Positions 8,851-19,907 of a stretch of DNA of 64,000 nt are shown in pieces. Positions within the stretch are counted from its first letter, which is position 1. Each line of letters opens with the position of its first letter. Source of the DNA: Sanderia malayensis (Eukaryota > Cnidaria > Scyphozoa > Semaeostomeae > Pelagiidae); contig RQOL01000535.1 in assembly GCA_013076295.1 (NCBI GenBank), positions 1 to 64,000 of the forward strand, given 5' to 3'. Below the pieces are notes generated by a model. It made no database searches and was not told the origin of the DNA. It worked only from the letters and a program-made list of their open reading frames with translations. The position numbers and the translations under genes are program-made.

Positions 8851-10257
8851 CAGAGGCGGATCTAGACTGGTGCAACTGGTGCAACTGCACCAGTCAGATT
8901 CTCCCAAAGGCAGTGACGTAATCGGTTAAATAATAAAGTTCACACAAAATATAGTTGACAATAAGTGCAGATGAAATTAGTTATTCGAGGTCCACACTGA
9001 ATCCAATTGATATTTACACTTTCTGCGGACTATGCTTATATAATTCATTGACTTATGACATTCACATAGGCTGACTGTCTGGGTCAAGCAGAGCTTCATG
9101 CCATGCCATGTAGTATGGAATGCTGTAAAAGCTAGACCAGTTTCACGCAGAATGGTTGTGAAAACTTGTTGCCCGTTATATGAGAAACACGTCACAGCTT
9201 TCTACTGCACCAGTGACCCAGGTTTTATTGTATCCAAATTTCAACATTAGCCAATGAAATGAGTTTTCACTGGTGCAAAACGTCATTTCCACTGGTGCAA
9301 AGACCAATCTACCAATGAAAATGCAGGGCTGACTGGTGCAAAACGTCATTATTACGTATTCATCGGAATGTTGATATTTTCTGATCTAACTAAAGTCCTG
9401 AACTGCAACACACTCTTCATACGTATGATGGCTAGCGTTAGTCCGTACTTATTACAAGTCGAAGCAATCACACAAAGTAAAGCGATCCTCCAAGAAGAAA
9501 AGATACAGAAATTAAGATGTATTCGTAGCCATGTAACGAAAGTATGTTCTTGGGGTGACATTAAATACTATTCTAAAGTTAGTAGAACAGTCTTTGATCG
9601 GTACAAAAGTTCTTATTTTAAAGTTCTTAGTAACTACAAAGCAAGGAATAGAACCAAGCAATGTAACGAAAGGCTCATTAGTCGAGGAAGCCTGTGTGTT
9701 GAATTTGAAGCCAACCTTTCGTTAGGTGTCGTATCAGTCGTAAAATAAAGTATATTATAAATAATCTCAACTCTCTGATACAAATATTTCACTTATTTAT
9801 TATACGAAAAAGCTTTCCAACAACCACAAAATAAGAACAACAATGGAAAACAAAAGATAAAAAACGGAAGTCTCGAATTGCTTATGATGTTACTATGTAT
9901 CTAGTTACATTTGAGAACCTTCTCGACAAGCAAGGCAAAAAAACAAGAAGCCAATTAAGAAAGTGCTAATCCCGGGTGGTGAACTTTTAGTGTTAAGTTT
10001 CATATACAAAGTGCCTGTTTAATTTCTTTTTAGAACAAATGGGCAAGGGAATTGTTTATACAATGCTTGCTCGATTGCATTACTGGGCAATGAAACGATT
10101 GCTAAGAGTTTACGCTGTCTTACTGCTATAGAACGTTACTTGAACTGTCAAAGGGTGTGGCAGAGGCAATCTATGGGCTTTTAGGGCGTGGCCTTGGGGA
10201 CACGCCCTAAAATCCCATAGATTGCACCAGTCAAATTTTGGCCTGGATCCGTCCCTG
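8851..10257 (-). mobile_element. Non-autonomous hAT-type transposon, copy B
   Basis: The element runs from cagaggcggatctag (8851) to ctggatccgtccctg (10257), 1,407 bp, the same length as copy A, and is nearly identical to it in inverted orientation. Expected 8-bp target duplications are not clean: the left flank is aatctgcc and the right flank tctgcatt, sharing only tctgc out of register, so one side was rearranged after insertion or the copy arrived by a rearrangement. It interrupts the Gypsy integrase relic. Confidence 0.85.
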
Positions 10258-10440
10258 TCTGCATTCAATAATTAATCGAGGGTTGTTCTCGATGAAGCTG
10301 ACTTACGAAGGCTTGAGCTTGAGGCTTACGAGAAGAATTCCAAAGTGAGTCTAGTACGAGTTGTCGAAGAGTTTTTCTTGAGAGTGAACACAACGGTCAT
10401 GAAGCTTTTTCTATCACTGTATTTCTCAACTAACTAACTA
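10258..10440. other. Unassigned spacer
   Basis: This 183-bp stretch between hAT copy B and the Tigger-like MITE shows no open frame and no match to Gypsy integrase in any frame, although the Gypsy pol should continue here if copy B had inserted cleanly. Confidence 0.4.
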
Positions 10441-11407
10441 CAGTCAACTCTGTCTAATTCGAACTCTATGGGGGAATCCAAATTTGTTCGAATTACAGAA
10501 AGTTCGAATTATACGAGTTTCATGTAAGTGCCATATTTTACCCCTAGTTACCCCCATATCTCCGTTTTATGGCCATAAACTTTATTTTTATGACCACTGT
10601 TATAGACTAAAGGCATTTTAAAGAAACAAAACAGTTTATTAATTATTATAATAGAAAACAAAAATTTATGGATTACGTCACAACATGGAAAATTGTTTTG
10701 CAAAGCGTCCATCACTGCCTTTGTCTAAGTGCCCCAAACTTTGTCATCTTTGAGCACACCCACGGCATATTTATCCGTTGGGTTCTCTGGTTGTCTTTTA
10801 GTTTCTAAAGCTTTATTAATTATACAGGTCTTCATACACTTTGGTACACGTGATAACCGTTTTCATGAGATAGAACGCTCCAATTTTTTGTAACAATAAC
10901 CGGCAGTTCAGCATCGAAAGGAATTGAAATTTCGTTTATATTGGCCTTAATACCTCCTCTGCATCTTCAATGAGCTTGACAGGTTTGGGTACTTTAATTA
11001 GTGCCATTGATAAAGTTCAACTGATCGAATCTAACTTCTAGAAAGTGCCACGCTTAAACTGGGTGGTAAAAATCACTGTCTGGCATCCCGTACTAAGTCC
11101 CAGTAAGTCAATTTGCGTCAATTTGCCCAATGACGCAAGCTTCAATGGGCTTGCCAGAGACAGGAGCAAAAAAAAGTTCTGTCATCAGGTAATTAACTGA
11201 GATTAACAAAAAGTTCGAATTACAGAGGTTTTTTCTTTGAGGGGACAAAAATAAATGGTTGAATTACAGAAAGTTCGAATTACAGAGGTTCGAATTATAG
11301 AGGTTTTTTTATAAGGGTTTGTTAGGAATTTTTCAAGGGACCACAGAATTTGGTTCGAATTAGTAAAAGCTCGAATTACACGAGTTCGAATTAGACAGAG
11401 TTGACTG
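10441..11407. mobile_element. Tigger/pogo-like non-autonomous element
   Basis: The TIR cagtcaactctgtctaattc at 10441 is matched by its complement, gaattagacagagttgactg, ending at 11407. TA dinucleotides flank both ends (acta|cagtc and gactg|tact), as for Tc1/mariner/pogo elements. The 967-bp interior repeats the phrases ttcgaattacagaggtt and aaagttcgaattaca near both ends and has no transposase frame. It sits inside the Gypsy relic. The next 220 bp (11408-11628) contain nothing I can assign. Confidence 0.85.
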
Positions 11408-11628
11408 TACTATCGTACAAAGAATATTTATAATTGGTTTAAGGAAACGGAATATAATTTGGTTTTACTTAAATTGTGAATAATACGGAAAAGGATAGGC
11501 TATGTGAGTAGTGAAAATATGCTAAAAACACATAGGTTAAGTAAATGTAAACATGAGTAAGTTCGGGCATGTTGTGATTCATGTGGTTAGGGAATGACCT
11601 AAAATGCAGGCACGCTGCGAATGACGTA

Positions 11629-12501
11629 TTATGGATTCCTTAATTTAACAAAAGAAAATATCGAAGGCGTTGCTGTTGAGATGTCGCAGAGAATGGTGCC
11701 GGAAGATGAAGGTAGTGGAACTGCTTGAAGCTGCAGAGATGTCGTTTGCAATGATGATAGATCTGGATCAGATTGCTGAGCTTGGGCGAGCAAGGTGAAA
11801 TCGATGGTTGCAGTGGTTGAGGTTTGAACAGAGTTAATTTCCATGCGAGAAAATGCATCTGCGACGACATTTTCCTTGCCAGTAACGTGACGTATGTCGG
11901 CCGTAAATTGAGAAATATAATCAAGATGCCGTGTTTCGCGAGGAGAGTAACGATCAGGTGAGGTCGATGAGGCATAGGTTAAAGGCTTGTGATCAGTCAG
12001 GATGTAAAATTCTCGACCTTCCAAGCAGTGCTGAAAGTGTTTGATTGTGAGATAGATGCCAAGTAACTCGCGACCAAAGGTACTGTACTTGACTTCTGCT
12101 GGTTGTAAGCGCTTGGAGAAAAATCCGAGAGGCTTCCAGGTATTGTCGATGAACTCTACCGACGGCGATATTTGAAGCATCAACCATTAAACAATATGAA
12201 AATGCCGGAGAAGGACGGACAAGAAGCGTAGCATTGGTTAATGCAGAAGTGCGAATGGCTTCTTCAGACAACTGCAAAGTCTCTTTTGTTTTCTTTGGCG
12301 ATAGTAAATCCGTCAGAGGTTGAATGATAGAGGCGCAATTTGGTATAAATCGCCGGTAAAAGTCGACAAGACCAAGACATTCACGAAGCTTGCGAAGTGA
12401 TGTGGGTGGAGGAAATTCTTCAATAGCCTGGACTTTGGAACGCAGAGGAGAAATGCCACGTGCCGAAATGTTATGTCCGAGGAAATCCAATGACGAGGCA
12501 C
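11629..12501 (-). pseudogene. Ty3/Gypsy RT C-terminus and RNase H, internally deleted
   Basis: The frame 12490-11993 starts within the RT thumb (LDFLGHNISARGISPLRSKV and LRECLGLVDFYRRFIPN). The RNase H begins around SYCLMVDASNIAVG. After a frameshift near 12180 it continues in 12183-11629 as WKPLGFFSKRLQPAEVKYST, REFYILTDHKPLTYA and RHVTGKENVVADAFSRM. The RT fingers and palm, with the YxDD box, are absent: a deletion joins protease codons directly to the RT thumb near 12490. The part after RNase H, which should lead to the integrase zinc finger, is replaced by unrelated sequence at 11629. The element cannot be active. Confidence 0.85.
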
Positions 12502-12934
12502 CGAAAACTTCTCACCGCAGGTAGAGGTAGAGCGTAAACAGGGCGAGGGGACTCAACACCAGCTCGAAAGCCATTGATAGCCAGGCTTGTAGTAGTGTCG
12601 ATCAGTTGATGGCGTCCAACTTCTACATTTAAACCAAAATTAGCAAGGAAATCAGCGCCAAGAATCGGAGTAGGAAGATCGGCGATAATAAAATCCATCT
12701 GAATTGACGGCGAAGACCGATATCCAATGTGCAGGATTTTTCGCCGTAAGTCGTGATGGGTGTGTGATTAACAGCTCGTAGAGTAACAGGAGAAGTGCGT
12801 AATTTATCAGAAGATGACGGCGGGAAAACACTAACATCGTCTCCAGTATCCACCAAAAAACGTGTACCAGTGTAGCGATCGGTGACATAAAATAGACGAC
12901 TGGATGGAGAGAAGCTAGGGAAACTTGTCGTCAT
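12471..12934 (-). pseudogene. Ty3/Gypsy aspartic protease
   Basis: The frame 12934-12629 reads YVTDRYTGTRFLVDTGDDVS, with the DTG catalytic triplet. After a frameshift around 12650-12690 the second half continues in the frame 12698-12471 (MDFIIADLPTPILGADFLAN, where ILGADFL is the conserved C-terminal hydrophobic-G-A-D box). It follows gag immediately, as in CsRn1-type Gypsy elements. The frameshift and fusion to RT codons show decay. Confidence 0.8.
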
Positions 12935-13749
12935 TAGTCTCTGGCTCTATAGGTTTCCGACTGCTGAGAGCGATATGATCGTTGCTGTTGTTGCTGTTGT
13001 TGTTGTTGAGCTGGCGAATTGACAGGAAGACTGCATGGGGAGTTGCATCTAGTTGCACTGGCTCCGAAGTTGTAGTGGTACCAGCAAAATGCTTCTGAAG
13101 GGTCGTCCGGGCGGGGGTTTGGAGGTCGCGCAAAAGAGTTGCGGCGAAAAGGCGATCGCAAACGAGATTGTTGACGTCCGCGAGAAGGAGGCTGAAGCTG
13201 GAACTGATCGGCAAGTGCTTGCATATGCGAAGTGAGCTGGCTGATTTGCCCTCGAAGTTCTGCAATCTCACTTGACGATGAACTCGGCGTTTCTGCTGTT
13301 GGTTTCGATTGCCAGGCAGCTATGGCAGCCGTAGGCAAAGCAACTTCTAAAATCTTGTCTGCTATCGCGGCCAATGCAGCTAAGGGAACTCTGTCCGCAG
13401 TCGAAGCCAGTATGCGCTGAGCGTTCATGGGCAGTCGTTGCAAGAAGAGCTGCTTGAAGATGGACTCTTCGAGAAGATTGTACCCCAAAAGTTGTTGCAT
13501 GTCTCTCAATAACTGTGAAGGTTTTCGATCTCCGAGTTCTTTCGAGATTAGAAGACGATGCAAACGCTTTTGTTCAGAGGCCGAGGTACGTTTAATTAGC
13601 TCTGTCTTGAAATGCTCGTAAGGTCGTACAGTTGGTGGATCAATGAGTAAGTTTCTAATTTCCTGGGCAGTTTCGGGCGGTAGTACTCCAACAACATGAT
13701 CAAACTTGGTGGCTTGTGCTTTAATTCCATGAGCTTTAAACTGGGACTC
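12934..13749 (-). pseudogene. Ty3/Gypsy Gag
   Basis: The frame can be followed from 13749 (QFKAHGIKAQATKFDHVVG) through VLPPETAQEIRNLLIDPP and LGYNLLEESIFKQLFLQRLP, the CsRn1/Kabuki-type capsid region, to a Gln-rich tail (QQQQQQQQQ from a CAA/GTT repeat) near 13000. A probable nucleocapsid remnant reads FCWYHYNFGASATRCNSPC (C-x2-Y/H... C-x3-C). The start codon is lost at 13749, where the sequence turns into a perfect palindrome. Retention of a long open frame suggests moderate age. Confidence 0.75.
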
Positions 13750-13784
13750 GATCTGAGTCCCAGTTTAAAGCTCATGGAATTAAA
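13720..13784. repeat. Perfect 30-bp inverted repeat with 5-nt loop
   Basis: The left arm, 13720-13749 (tttaattccatgagctttaa, then actgggactc), and right arm, 13755-13784, are exact complements, separated by gatct. The left arm is Gypsy gag sequence; the right arm is the same gag sequence inverted. It marks the junction between the Gypsy relic and the BEL/Pao relic, so it looks like a fold-back or template-switch scar rather than a functional site. Confidence 0.9.
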
Positions 13785-15985
13785 AACGTTTTTAGAACGC
13801 TTTTCCGGCTGGTTCTCCTTTCCTTTCGGGCACCTTTTCTACAATTTGCTGCTCCAGATACCCTCTAATCGCCGCATCATACTCGCGGTCAGGTCTGGTT
13901 GGGGCCTTAGTTTTCTCAACAGTGATCCAAGTCTTGCTAGGCTCACTTTCTCGCTTGTGGGCAACTTTAGGTGTCCAATTTTCCAATGAAGTCCTGTTTC
14001 ATACCATCCTTGGATGCCTCTTCATAACTGGTCCTTGAAGTCTTCAGATACCACTTGTTGGTCCCCTGGCGGGAAATCTTCTACCCCCAAAACGTCTAAT
14101 CTGCACAGACGGTCGTAGTTTTCGGCAGTAGATTGTGTTGCGTATAGACCAGCCAGGTCCACTTCCACCCCTGGTGATATGATCGTCCAACCAATGCGTG
14201 TGTATTCGGCCATGGGCTCACCTGGTTCTCCTATCCTTGGTTGAGTTGCTGTTTTGACTCTGGAATACTCGCTGGCTCCAAGTACCATCTGCACCGGCCG
14301 CTCACTTTTGCCATCAGTATCTGACATGCGAATCCCTCGTAGGTGTCGATATTGCTTGATCATTTGCTCGTAGTTAGGATTTTCGATTGACAACAGCACT
14401 TTCTTGTCGACTTTACTGACGTTCACGCATATTTCAAAGTCTTCTTCCAGGTTTGTGACTTTCAGGTTGTAGACTTGTACTTTCCTGGACGTTGTGTGCA
14501 TCATCATTTCAATTTTTCTTTTCTCAACTCGTGTAGCGGGAATCCCAATGCAGTTGATCAGGGTTTCTGATGCGTACGAACTTCCAGCGCCTGTGTCGAG
14601 AAGTGCTCTACACTTTACACTGTTGACCTTAACTACCACCACTGGATACGTCACTTGGTGAAGCTCGGCTGTTAGCATTGTTTGCGTTGTCACTTCTGCA
14701 GGCTTTCCCGACTTGTCACAAATGGAAGAGTGGTGCCTTCCTCCGCATTTGATGCATGACTGTTTGCTTTTGCACTCTGTTGCTCTGTGGCTCGCACCAA
14801 GGCAGTTGAAACATAATCGCCTTTTCATGATGACGTCCTTTCGTGTTTCTTGTGAGGCCATCTTTTCGCAGTTGATTGACCTGTGTGCGTCGCTATCATA
14901 ATATGCACAGCTCCTTGGCTTCAATTGCTTCTGGCGTGTTTGAACTGTTTTCTCGGATCTTTGTGTTGGTCCACTATGATCCTTTTTGTCTTCTTGGATC
15001 GGATTCTTTTCTGCCCATTTTCTGATCGCTTCTACGAGCTGTGGAAAATCCCAGTTGCTCCAATTGTCATCATTTCTCACTAGATCTGATCGTATTCCAG
15101 GAAATCTGTCAAGCAACAGTCGAGCATAGCCATTAATCGTCTTCAGCTTCCCAAGGGTCTCCATAGCTTGTACATGTGTCACCAATTTCCCATGGAACTC
15201 ATGAATTTTCGCCGAATCTGAGCCATTGATGTTTGGTAGCTCCATGATTCCTTTCACATGTGCTGTAATGATGTCACTGGTGCTCCCGAACTTCGTTTAC
15301 TGGATGTTCTTTGCTCGTTCGTATCCTTCAGATGTGAAAGGTAACCCATCTATGAGCAGCCGTATTTTTGATGCAATAGTTCTTTCAGGTACGAAAACTT
15401 GGAGATGCTTGACATCTTGGGCGCTTCGATCTCGGCTAGAAACTGTCTCCAGAATCTTGTCCAATCCAAGGGCGTGCCATTGAAACTTGTTGTGCTCAGT
15501 TATGACAGCTTTATCTTGACTTCACGTTCTTTTCCTGCCGATGCTTTCAGCTCTATTTCCTTTGATTTCTCGCGCAGTCTTATCTCTTCGATTCGTTGTT
15601 CTTCCTCAAACCTGTATTTCAGACGGTGTTCTTCCTCGGTTTTTTCTTTTTCTGCTCTAGCCTTTTCTCGCTCATCCTCTATGTTACCGATTGCATGGTT
15701 CATCAGGTCGATCACTTCTTCGTAATGCCTCAGTTTCTGATCAACTTCGGCTCCCCACACTTCAATCTGCTCTGGACTTTCGTCTTCCATAATTTTAGAG
15801 TCTTCTACTTCATTTTTCAAGCCGTAAAGTTCTTCTACTCGATGTGAAATATTCTGAACTTGCCGTTTTAGTTCTCTTTCTCTCTTTCTCTGTTTTCTTC
15901 AAGGATTTTTTCAGTCGCTTTGTCTTTAATTTCCAGGAGCTTGAAAATACCTTCTAGTCCTTTTTGTGCTTCTGTCGAACCCATA
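13785..15985 (-). pseudogene. BEL/Pao relic: Gag, protease and start of Pol
   Basis: Gag begins at about 15985 (MGSTEAQKGLEGIFKLLEI) with a long coiled coil (EKARAEKEKTEEEHRLKYRF), then breaks near 15500. It resumes through 15257-14022 with the BEL capsid region (GYARLLLDRFPGIRSDLV), a double zinc knuckle (CFNCLGASHRATEC, CIKCGGRHHSSIC), an aspartic protease (CRALLDTGAGSSYASE) and AEYTRIGWTIISPG. A stop at 14022 is followed in frame by GWYETGLHWKIGHLKLPTSE, the usual start of BEL Pol, up to IVEKVPERKG near 13800, where the palindrome cuts it off. RT, RNase H and integrase are absent. Frameshifts and stops show it is dead. Confidence 0.8.
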
Positions 15986-16104
15986 TTTGCTTCTTCAAGA
16001 AGCCTTCTTGTAGTTCTCACAGTTTCTATATGATCGAACATCGAACTAATTCGGAACGTCTGGAATTAGTCCGGTCGGAGGTGATACTTTGTCGGGAATT
16101 CTTT

Positions 16105-16370
16105 TGTTAGCCTCGACAATAATCGCAGAGATACGCAGAGATCTCTCACTCGCTATTGCTTTCTCTTTAAGGATCTCTCATTTAATGATCTGAAGTCTAG
16201 AAGGTTACCCCTTTTATTGCTACGATTTTACGATTACACCACATTACGATTTCTCTAAATTTAACTCTTATTACACCACATTGCGATCATCCATTACCTA
16301 ATGTCTAAATTTACTTGAATAATTGCCGTCCTCAGCTTAAACGGTTGCGTCAGACATGTCAATATCAACA
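16105..16370 (-). repeat. Probable 5' LTR of the BEL/Pao relic
   Basis: Upstream of the Gag start, read on the minus strand, a segment starts tgttgatattgacatgtctg and contains caataaaagg as a TATA/poly(A)-like site, ending near gacaaagtatca. TG start, size and place fit an LTR. No second copy exists in the window because the 3' end of the element is lost, so the boundaries are tentative. Confidence 0.4.
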
Positions 16371-16739
16371 TGTACTCCTACCTATATTAAACACTATTTT
16401 GAAAGGTGAATCGTCTTGTATAATGCATTGTGTTTAATACAAGAGGATATGGAAGACTGCCTCGTAACAGAGATCCAAGTCTCTGAAAGTCGAAAAGAGA
16501 CTCCTATATATTATTATTCTTTTCGGTACGAATATATTACAGCAGGATTGGGATTCGAATGTTTTGTATTCTGTATGAAGCAATTTTTGTGTTGATTTCA
16601 GAGTTCTTGTTTCAGAGAAATGAGTGTTGTTACCTAATCAAGATGATGAGTTTTCATTTGGTGAATTTTTTTTTTAATTAACCAGCACGTTAAGAGAGCT
16701 TGGTTTAGGTTATGCTTTAGGCCTTCGTCGTTACTAAAA

Positions 16740-16845
16740 AGCGGAACAACCCAAGAACAAGCTGAACAACCCAAGAACAACCCAAGAACAGGCTGAATAC
16801 CCCAAGAACAACCCAAGAACACGCCAAGAACAGGTCGAAATAATT
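16740..16845. repeat. Low-complexity caagaacaaccc array
   Basis: The phrases aacaacccaag and caagaacaaccc recur about eight times with variation. The 62-codon frame here is a repeat artefact. The surrounding 16371-16860 has no supported gene. Confidence 0.6.
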
Positions 16846-16859
16846 GTTAAAAAGCCAAT

Positions 16860-17392
16860 AACAATCCATTGCGATCAATGACTAAGCTAGAAGATGCCAT
16901 TGTTACCATTTCAGTAACTTTTCTTGAAGTTAGAACATTAATTTTCAACTTTCTTTTCCAACATTTAGGCCGCCATGATAACAACAATTGACTTCCATTG
17001 TTATTACAAGCTTTTGTTGTTTTCCACCAATCATCAGGGTTTCAGTCACAGGGTTTCGAAGTATCAAGTTGGAAAAAAATGGCCGCCATTGGAGGGTATT
17101 GAGAAAAGATATAAGATAATCTAGAGTGCTAACAGCCGATACTCCCTCTGTGTAGCGGGTGTAGCAAAAATTTCTAACCAGCCACCCTCCAACAAAATGG
17201 CGGACAAAACTAAACAGCTGGAACTTTGCGTGACTGGTGGAAAACAACAAAAGCTTGCAATAACAATGGAAGTGAATTGTTGTTATCATGGCGGCCTAAA
17301 TGTTCGACAAGAAATTTAAAAATTAATGTTCTAACTTCAAGAAAAGTTACTGAAATGGTAACAATGGCGTCTTCTAGCTTAGTTATTGGGTA
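16860..17392. mobile_element. MITE with about 165-bp inverted repeats
   Basis: The left arm, about 16860-17027 (actaagctagaagatgccat, then ttaggccgccatgataaca), is matched by a complementary arm at about 17232-17392 (caatggcgtcttctagctta) with around 10% divergence. The roughly 200-bp centre has no coding sequence. Target duplications are unclear. It abuts the next element at 17397. Confidence 0.75.
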
Positions 17393-17984
17393 TCAGGGTC
17401 GTTCCGCCCCACTGGCCATCCGCCCGCTCTCCAATCCAATCCGCCCCACCGTATCAAGTCGATCCGCCCACCCTATGAAAGTCAATCCGCCCCACATTAA
17501 ATTTTTATTCATATTTGGCCTTGTACATATTTTGGTGAATTAAGTTTGATTTATATTTCTATTTTGAAATTTTAGTTCGTTGATGGCCTATTTCAGAAAA
17601 AATTAGGCCCCTTTTCCGACTTTATTTGTCACACACAAATCAACTGAATAATGTCTTGTTTGATAAAGGTGGGAGAGTATGAATAAACAATGATTTTGAG
17701 CAAAATCATCTTTACAACTTCTAATTGAGTCGAAAATGAAAATCGTTGCAATTCTCGCGTTAAAATGCGCCAAAAAGTTGAGTGTAGAAAGAAAGGTAAG
17801 TTTTTTTGTAAATCTATTAATGAATGTACTGATCAATATAAAAAGTTACAAATGTTCCAAAAAGAAATCAACCAAAAGTAAACTTGCAAAAGGTGTTAAT
17901 AAAAAAGTTATTTTAGCATCATACATTAAATTAAATTGAAAAGATCACAAAGCTAAAGATAAACTGAGATTATTAAATTGTTAT

Positions 17985-18449
17985 TTACACATGTGGTCCA
18001 TTTAAATAGGCAACAGCTCTCAGAAGAGCACTGGTACTGATTTCATGATTTGAATATTGTTTCCACAGTTCAAAGTAGCGTCCCTGACAATTTCTATATG
18101 TTTTTCTTTGGCATCTTTGTAATTTATTACTTTTTACTAGTCTTGCTTGTAGGGTAACAAATTGCGATTTCTCAAATAGTAAAGGAAGCAATACGTAGAA
18201 TTGAAGAGAGCTTCTTCCCGATTTGTTGCTCAGACGACGATGCCAACCCTCCACATCGTTGTTGGATACGCACAGGCTGGTTGAATATAGACCATGTTTC
18301 TGGTGGCCAACTTTTTTCTTATTAATATGCATGCTAAGCATTGCGTTTAACAAGACAAATTTGAGAAAATTTGTCTTGTAAAACAAGGTCTTGAAAATCA
18401 AGACCTTGTTTACATAATTACAAGTGATCATTTTACTATTTCTCAACAA
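17985..18449 (-). pseudogene. MULE transposase C-terminal exon
   Basis: The informative part is from about residue 58 on: SLCVSNNDVEGWHRRLSNKS, with the Asn-Asn-x-x-Glu-Gly-Trp-His signature that contains the third catalytic acidic residue of many animal MULE transposases, then LPLLFEKSQFVTLQARLVKS and the tail. Residues 1-45 derive from two tandem hairpins and are probably intronic; a splice acceptor is expected near 18310. The first and second catalytic residues are missing, so the copy is dead. Confidence 0.6.
18350..18411. repeat. Two tandem short hairpins
   Basis: Hairpin one has arms acaagacaaatt (18350-18361) and aatttgtcttgt (18368-18379). Hairpin two has arms aaacaaggtcttga (18381-18394) and tcaagaccttgttt (18398-18411) with a 3-nt loop. 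Both are perfect and adjacent, upstream of the MULE exon. Confidence 0.8.
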
Positions 18450-18490
18450 ACAACAGATTGGGTGGTAATGAGTTAAGAAACTTTATTCAG

Positions 18491-18690
18491 TTACAGTTGA
18501 CATCCGCTTACTCGAACAAGTTTTTATTTCCCTTGGTTTTGCTATAGCGTTACGTATAGAGCTCACTGCTTGCTAACTCGAACTTGCTAACTCGAACATT
18601 CGCTTGCTCGAACGAATTTTCGTTTCCCTTGGACCAAAAAGTATCCGCTAAATCGAACTCTGAGACTTTTTCACAAAATAATTCAAAAAT
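18491..18690. mobile_element. Tigger/pogo-like fragment, one end only
   Basis: This starts acagttgacatccgcttact and repeats the phrase cttgctaactcgaac several times (tactcgaac, taactcgaac, tgctcgaac), the layout of Tigger/pogo-type subterminal DNA. The opposite terminus is absent. It lies within the MULE remnant. Confidence 0.55.
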
Positions 18691-18949
18691 TTTATTGACT
18701 TTTCATCAAATTAATATGTTATCAGTTGTTAGCAATTAATTGTTCCTGTAGAATATCTTTAAACGTCCTTGTTCCTTCAAATTTTAGTTCACAAGAAACT
18801 TTCATTCTTTGACCGTCACTAAGGTTGACTGCTGGACCCTTTGTTGTTACATGGCACGAATCGCTTTTATTCCCCTCAGAAGGTAAAATACTGCTTTTGC
18901 AAATTTTTCGGATTGGAAAATGGGCGGATGGCCGGTGGGGCGGAACGTC

Positions 18950-19650
18950 TAGAAACCTTCTGGCATGTTCCTGTGTGTTACGCTTTTTAGTATCGTCGTA
19001 TTCATGATATTGATTTGCTTCAGCTTCCACTTCAAAAACTTCATCTTGCAACTCATCCAACTGGTTATCAGGAACATTGACCAGGCAGTTCTGCCTATTG
19101 TGGTATTCCGGTAAGAAATACATAACATCTGGAATGCCATGAACAGTGGCATATCTATTTTTGGAAATCCAATGACTGTTCCAGTGATCTCTCACAGCAG
19201 CAATGTCTTTGTTGATTAGGTTTCCAAAACAAAGCCATAAACACTCCATATGTAAGTTGGCTCCAAGTAATAAAATTCCACTGTCAGCCATGCACTTGAA
19301 GAAATCAATCCACCAGCTGCTTCGATTGCACCTGTAGAAAGACCACCACCCCTCGATTCGCTGATTTGCTGGGGACGAGCAGTAACGGTGAGATTGAAAT
19401 CCCTGTTGCACATCAATGCCACTTTCACGCAGTTTGCATTGCATCGCAGCAGCAATTCCGTTTTCTGTGCCCCTGTCTGAAATAAGTTGCTTGGGACATC
19501 CACCCAATTCTTTTACTGCAAAGAGAAACAAATTTGCCACGTTCTTGGGATTGTTGTTTGACCTTAAAACTTCCAACCAAATGATTCTGCGACTAAATCC
19601 ATCTATGGCTCCATGGATCGGAAAGCCATATGGCTTCAATTTATCGTAAC
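18950..19650 (-). pseudogene. Integrase-type (DDE) transposase gene, exon 2
   Basis: Exon 2 begins after an acceptor at 19651 (tttaattag|gttacgataa) and reads GYDKLKPYGFPIHGAIDGFS, then PKQLISDRGTENG and SSPANQRIEGWW. The IDG, SDRG and RIEGWW boxes are the D, D and E of a retroviral-integrase-like catalytic core that recurs in many invertebrate and fish genomes. The frame is intact for about 230 residues. From 18949 down, the codons belong to another element (VPPHRPSAHF onwards), so the native C-terminus is lost. The gene is joined to exon 1 at 19908 by a phase-1 GT-AG intron. Confidence 0.75.
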
Positions 19651-19907
19651 CTAAATTAAAAAAATAGTCTTTACAATAATAAAGTTACAAAACAAAGCAA
19701 CCAGTGCCTGCTTTTGGTTTTATCGTTTTTTGGAACCTGCCTGCAACTATATACTGCCTATTTCTTTAGGTTGATGCACTCGTTTGAGCTTCGAGTAAAT
19801 ATGGCACGATTGTATTATCAATCAACAGCTTTTGGAACACAGCAAAGTTCAGGCTCAGTGGGTTACCTGTGAAATGAAATGTGTTCAAAAATTAAAATTA
19901 TTGTTAC

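Larger units (their letters stand above)
17397..18949. mobile_element. Probable MULE remnant with cgttccgcccca ends
   Basis: The left end reads cgttccgccccactggccat (about 17400), and the same string is inverted at the right end (ggccggtggggcggaacg, ending 18949) with a few differences over about 38 bp. After the left terminus the phrases caatccgcccca and gatccgccca repeat, as subterminal repeats do. Inside is a minus-strand exon with the C-terminal half of a MULE transposase (17985-18449) and, near the right end, an N-terminal-like coding piece (18722-18910). The element cuts off the C-terminus of the integrase-type gene at 18950. Flanking duplications are not evident. Confidence 0.5.

Noticed and set aside
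9368..9748. 126-codon ORF present in both hAT copies (also 509-889)
   Set aside because: It has no transposase or other family features and is preserved only because the two copies are nearly identical.
16634..16822. Repetitive LGCSWGIQPVLG-type frame
   Set aside because: It translates the caagaacaaccc low-complexity array and is not a protein repeat family I can support.
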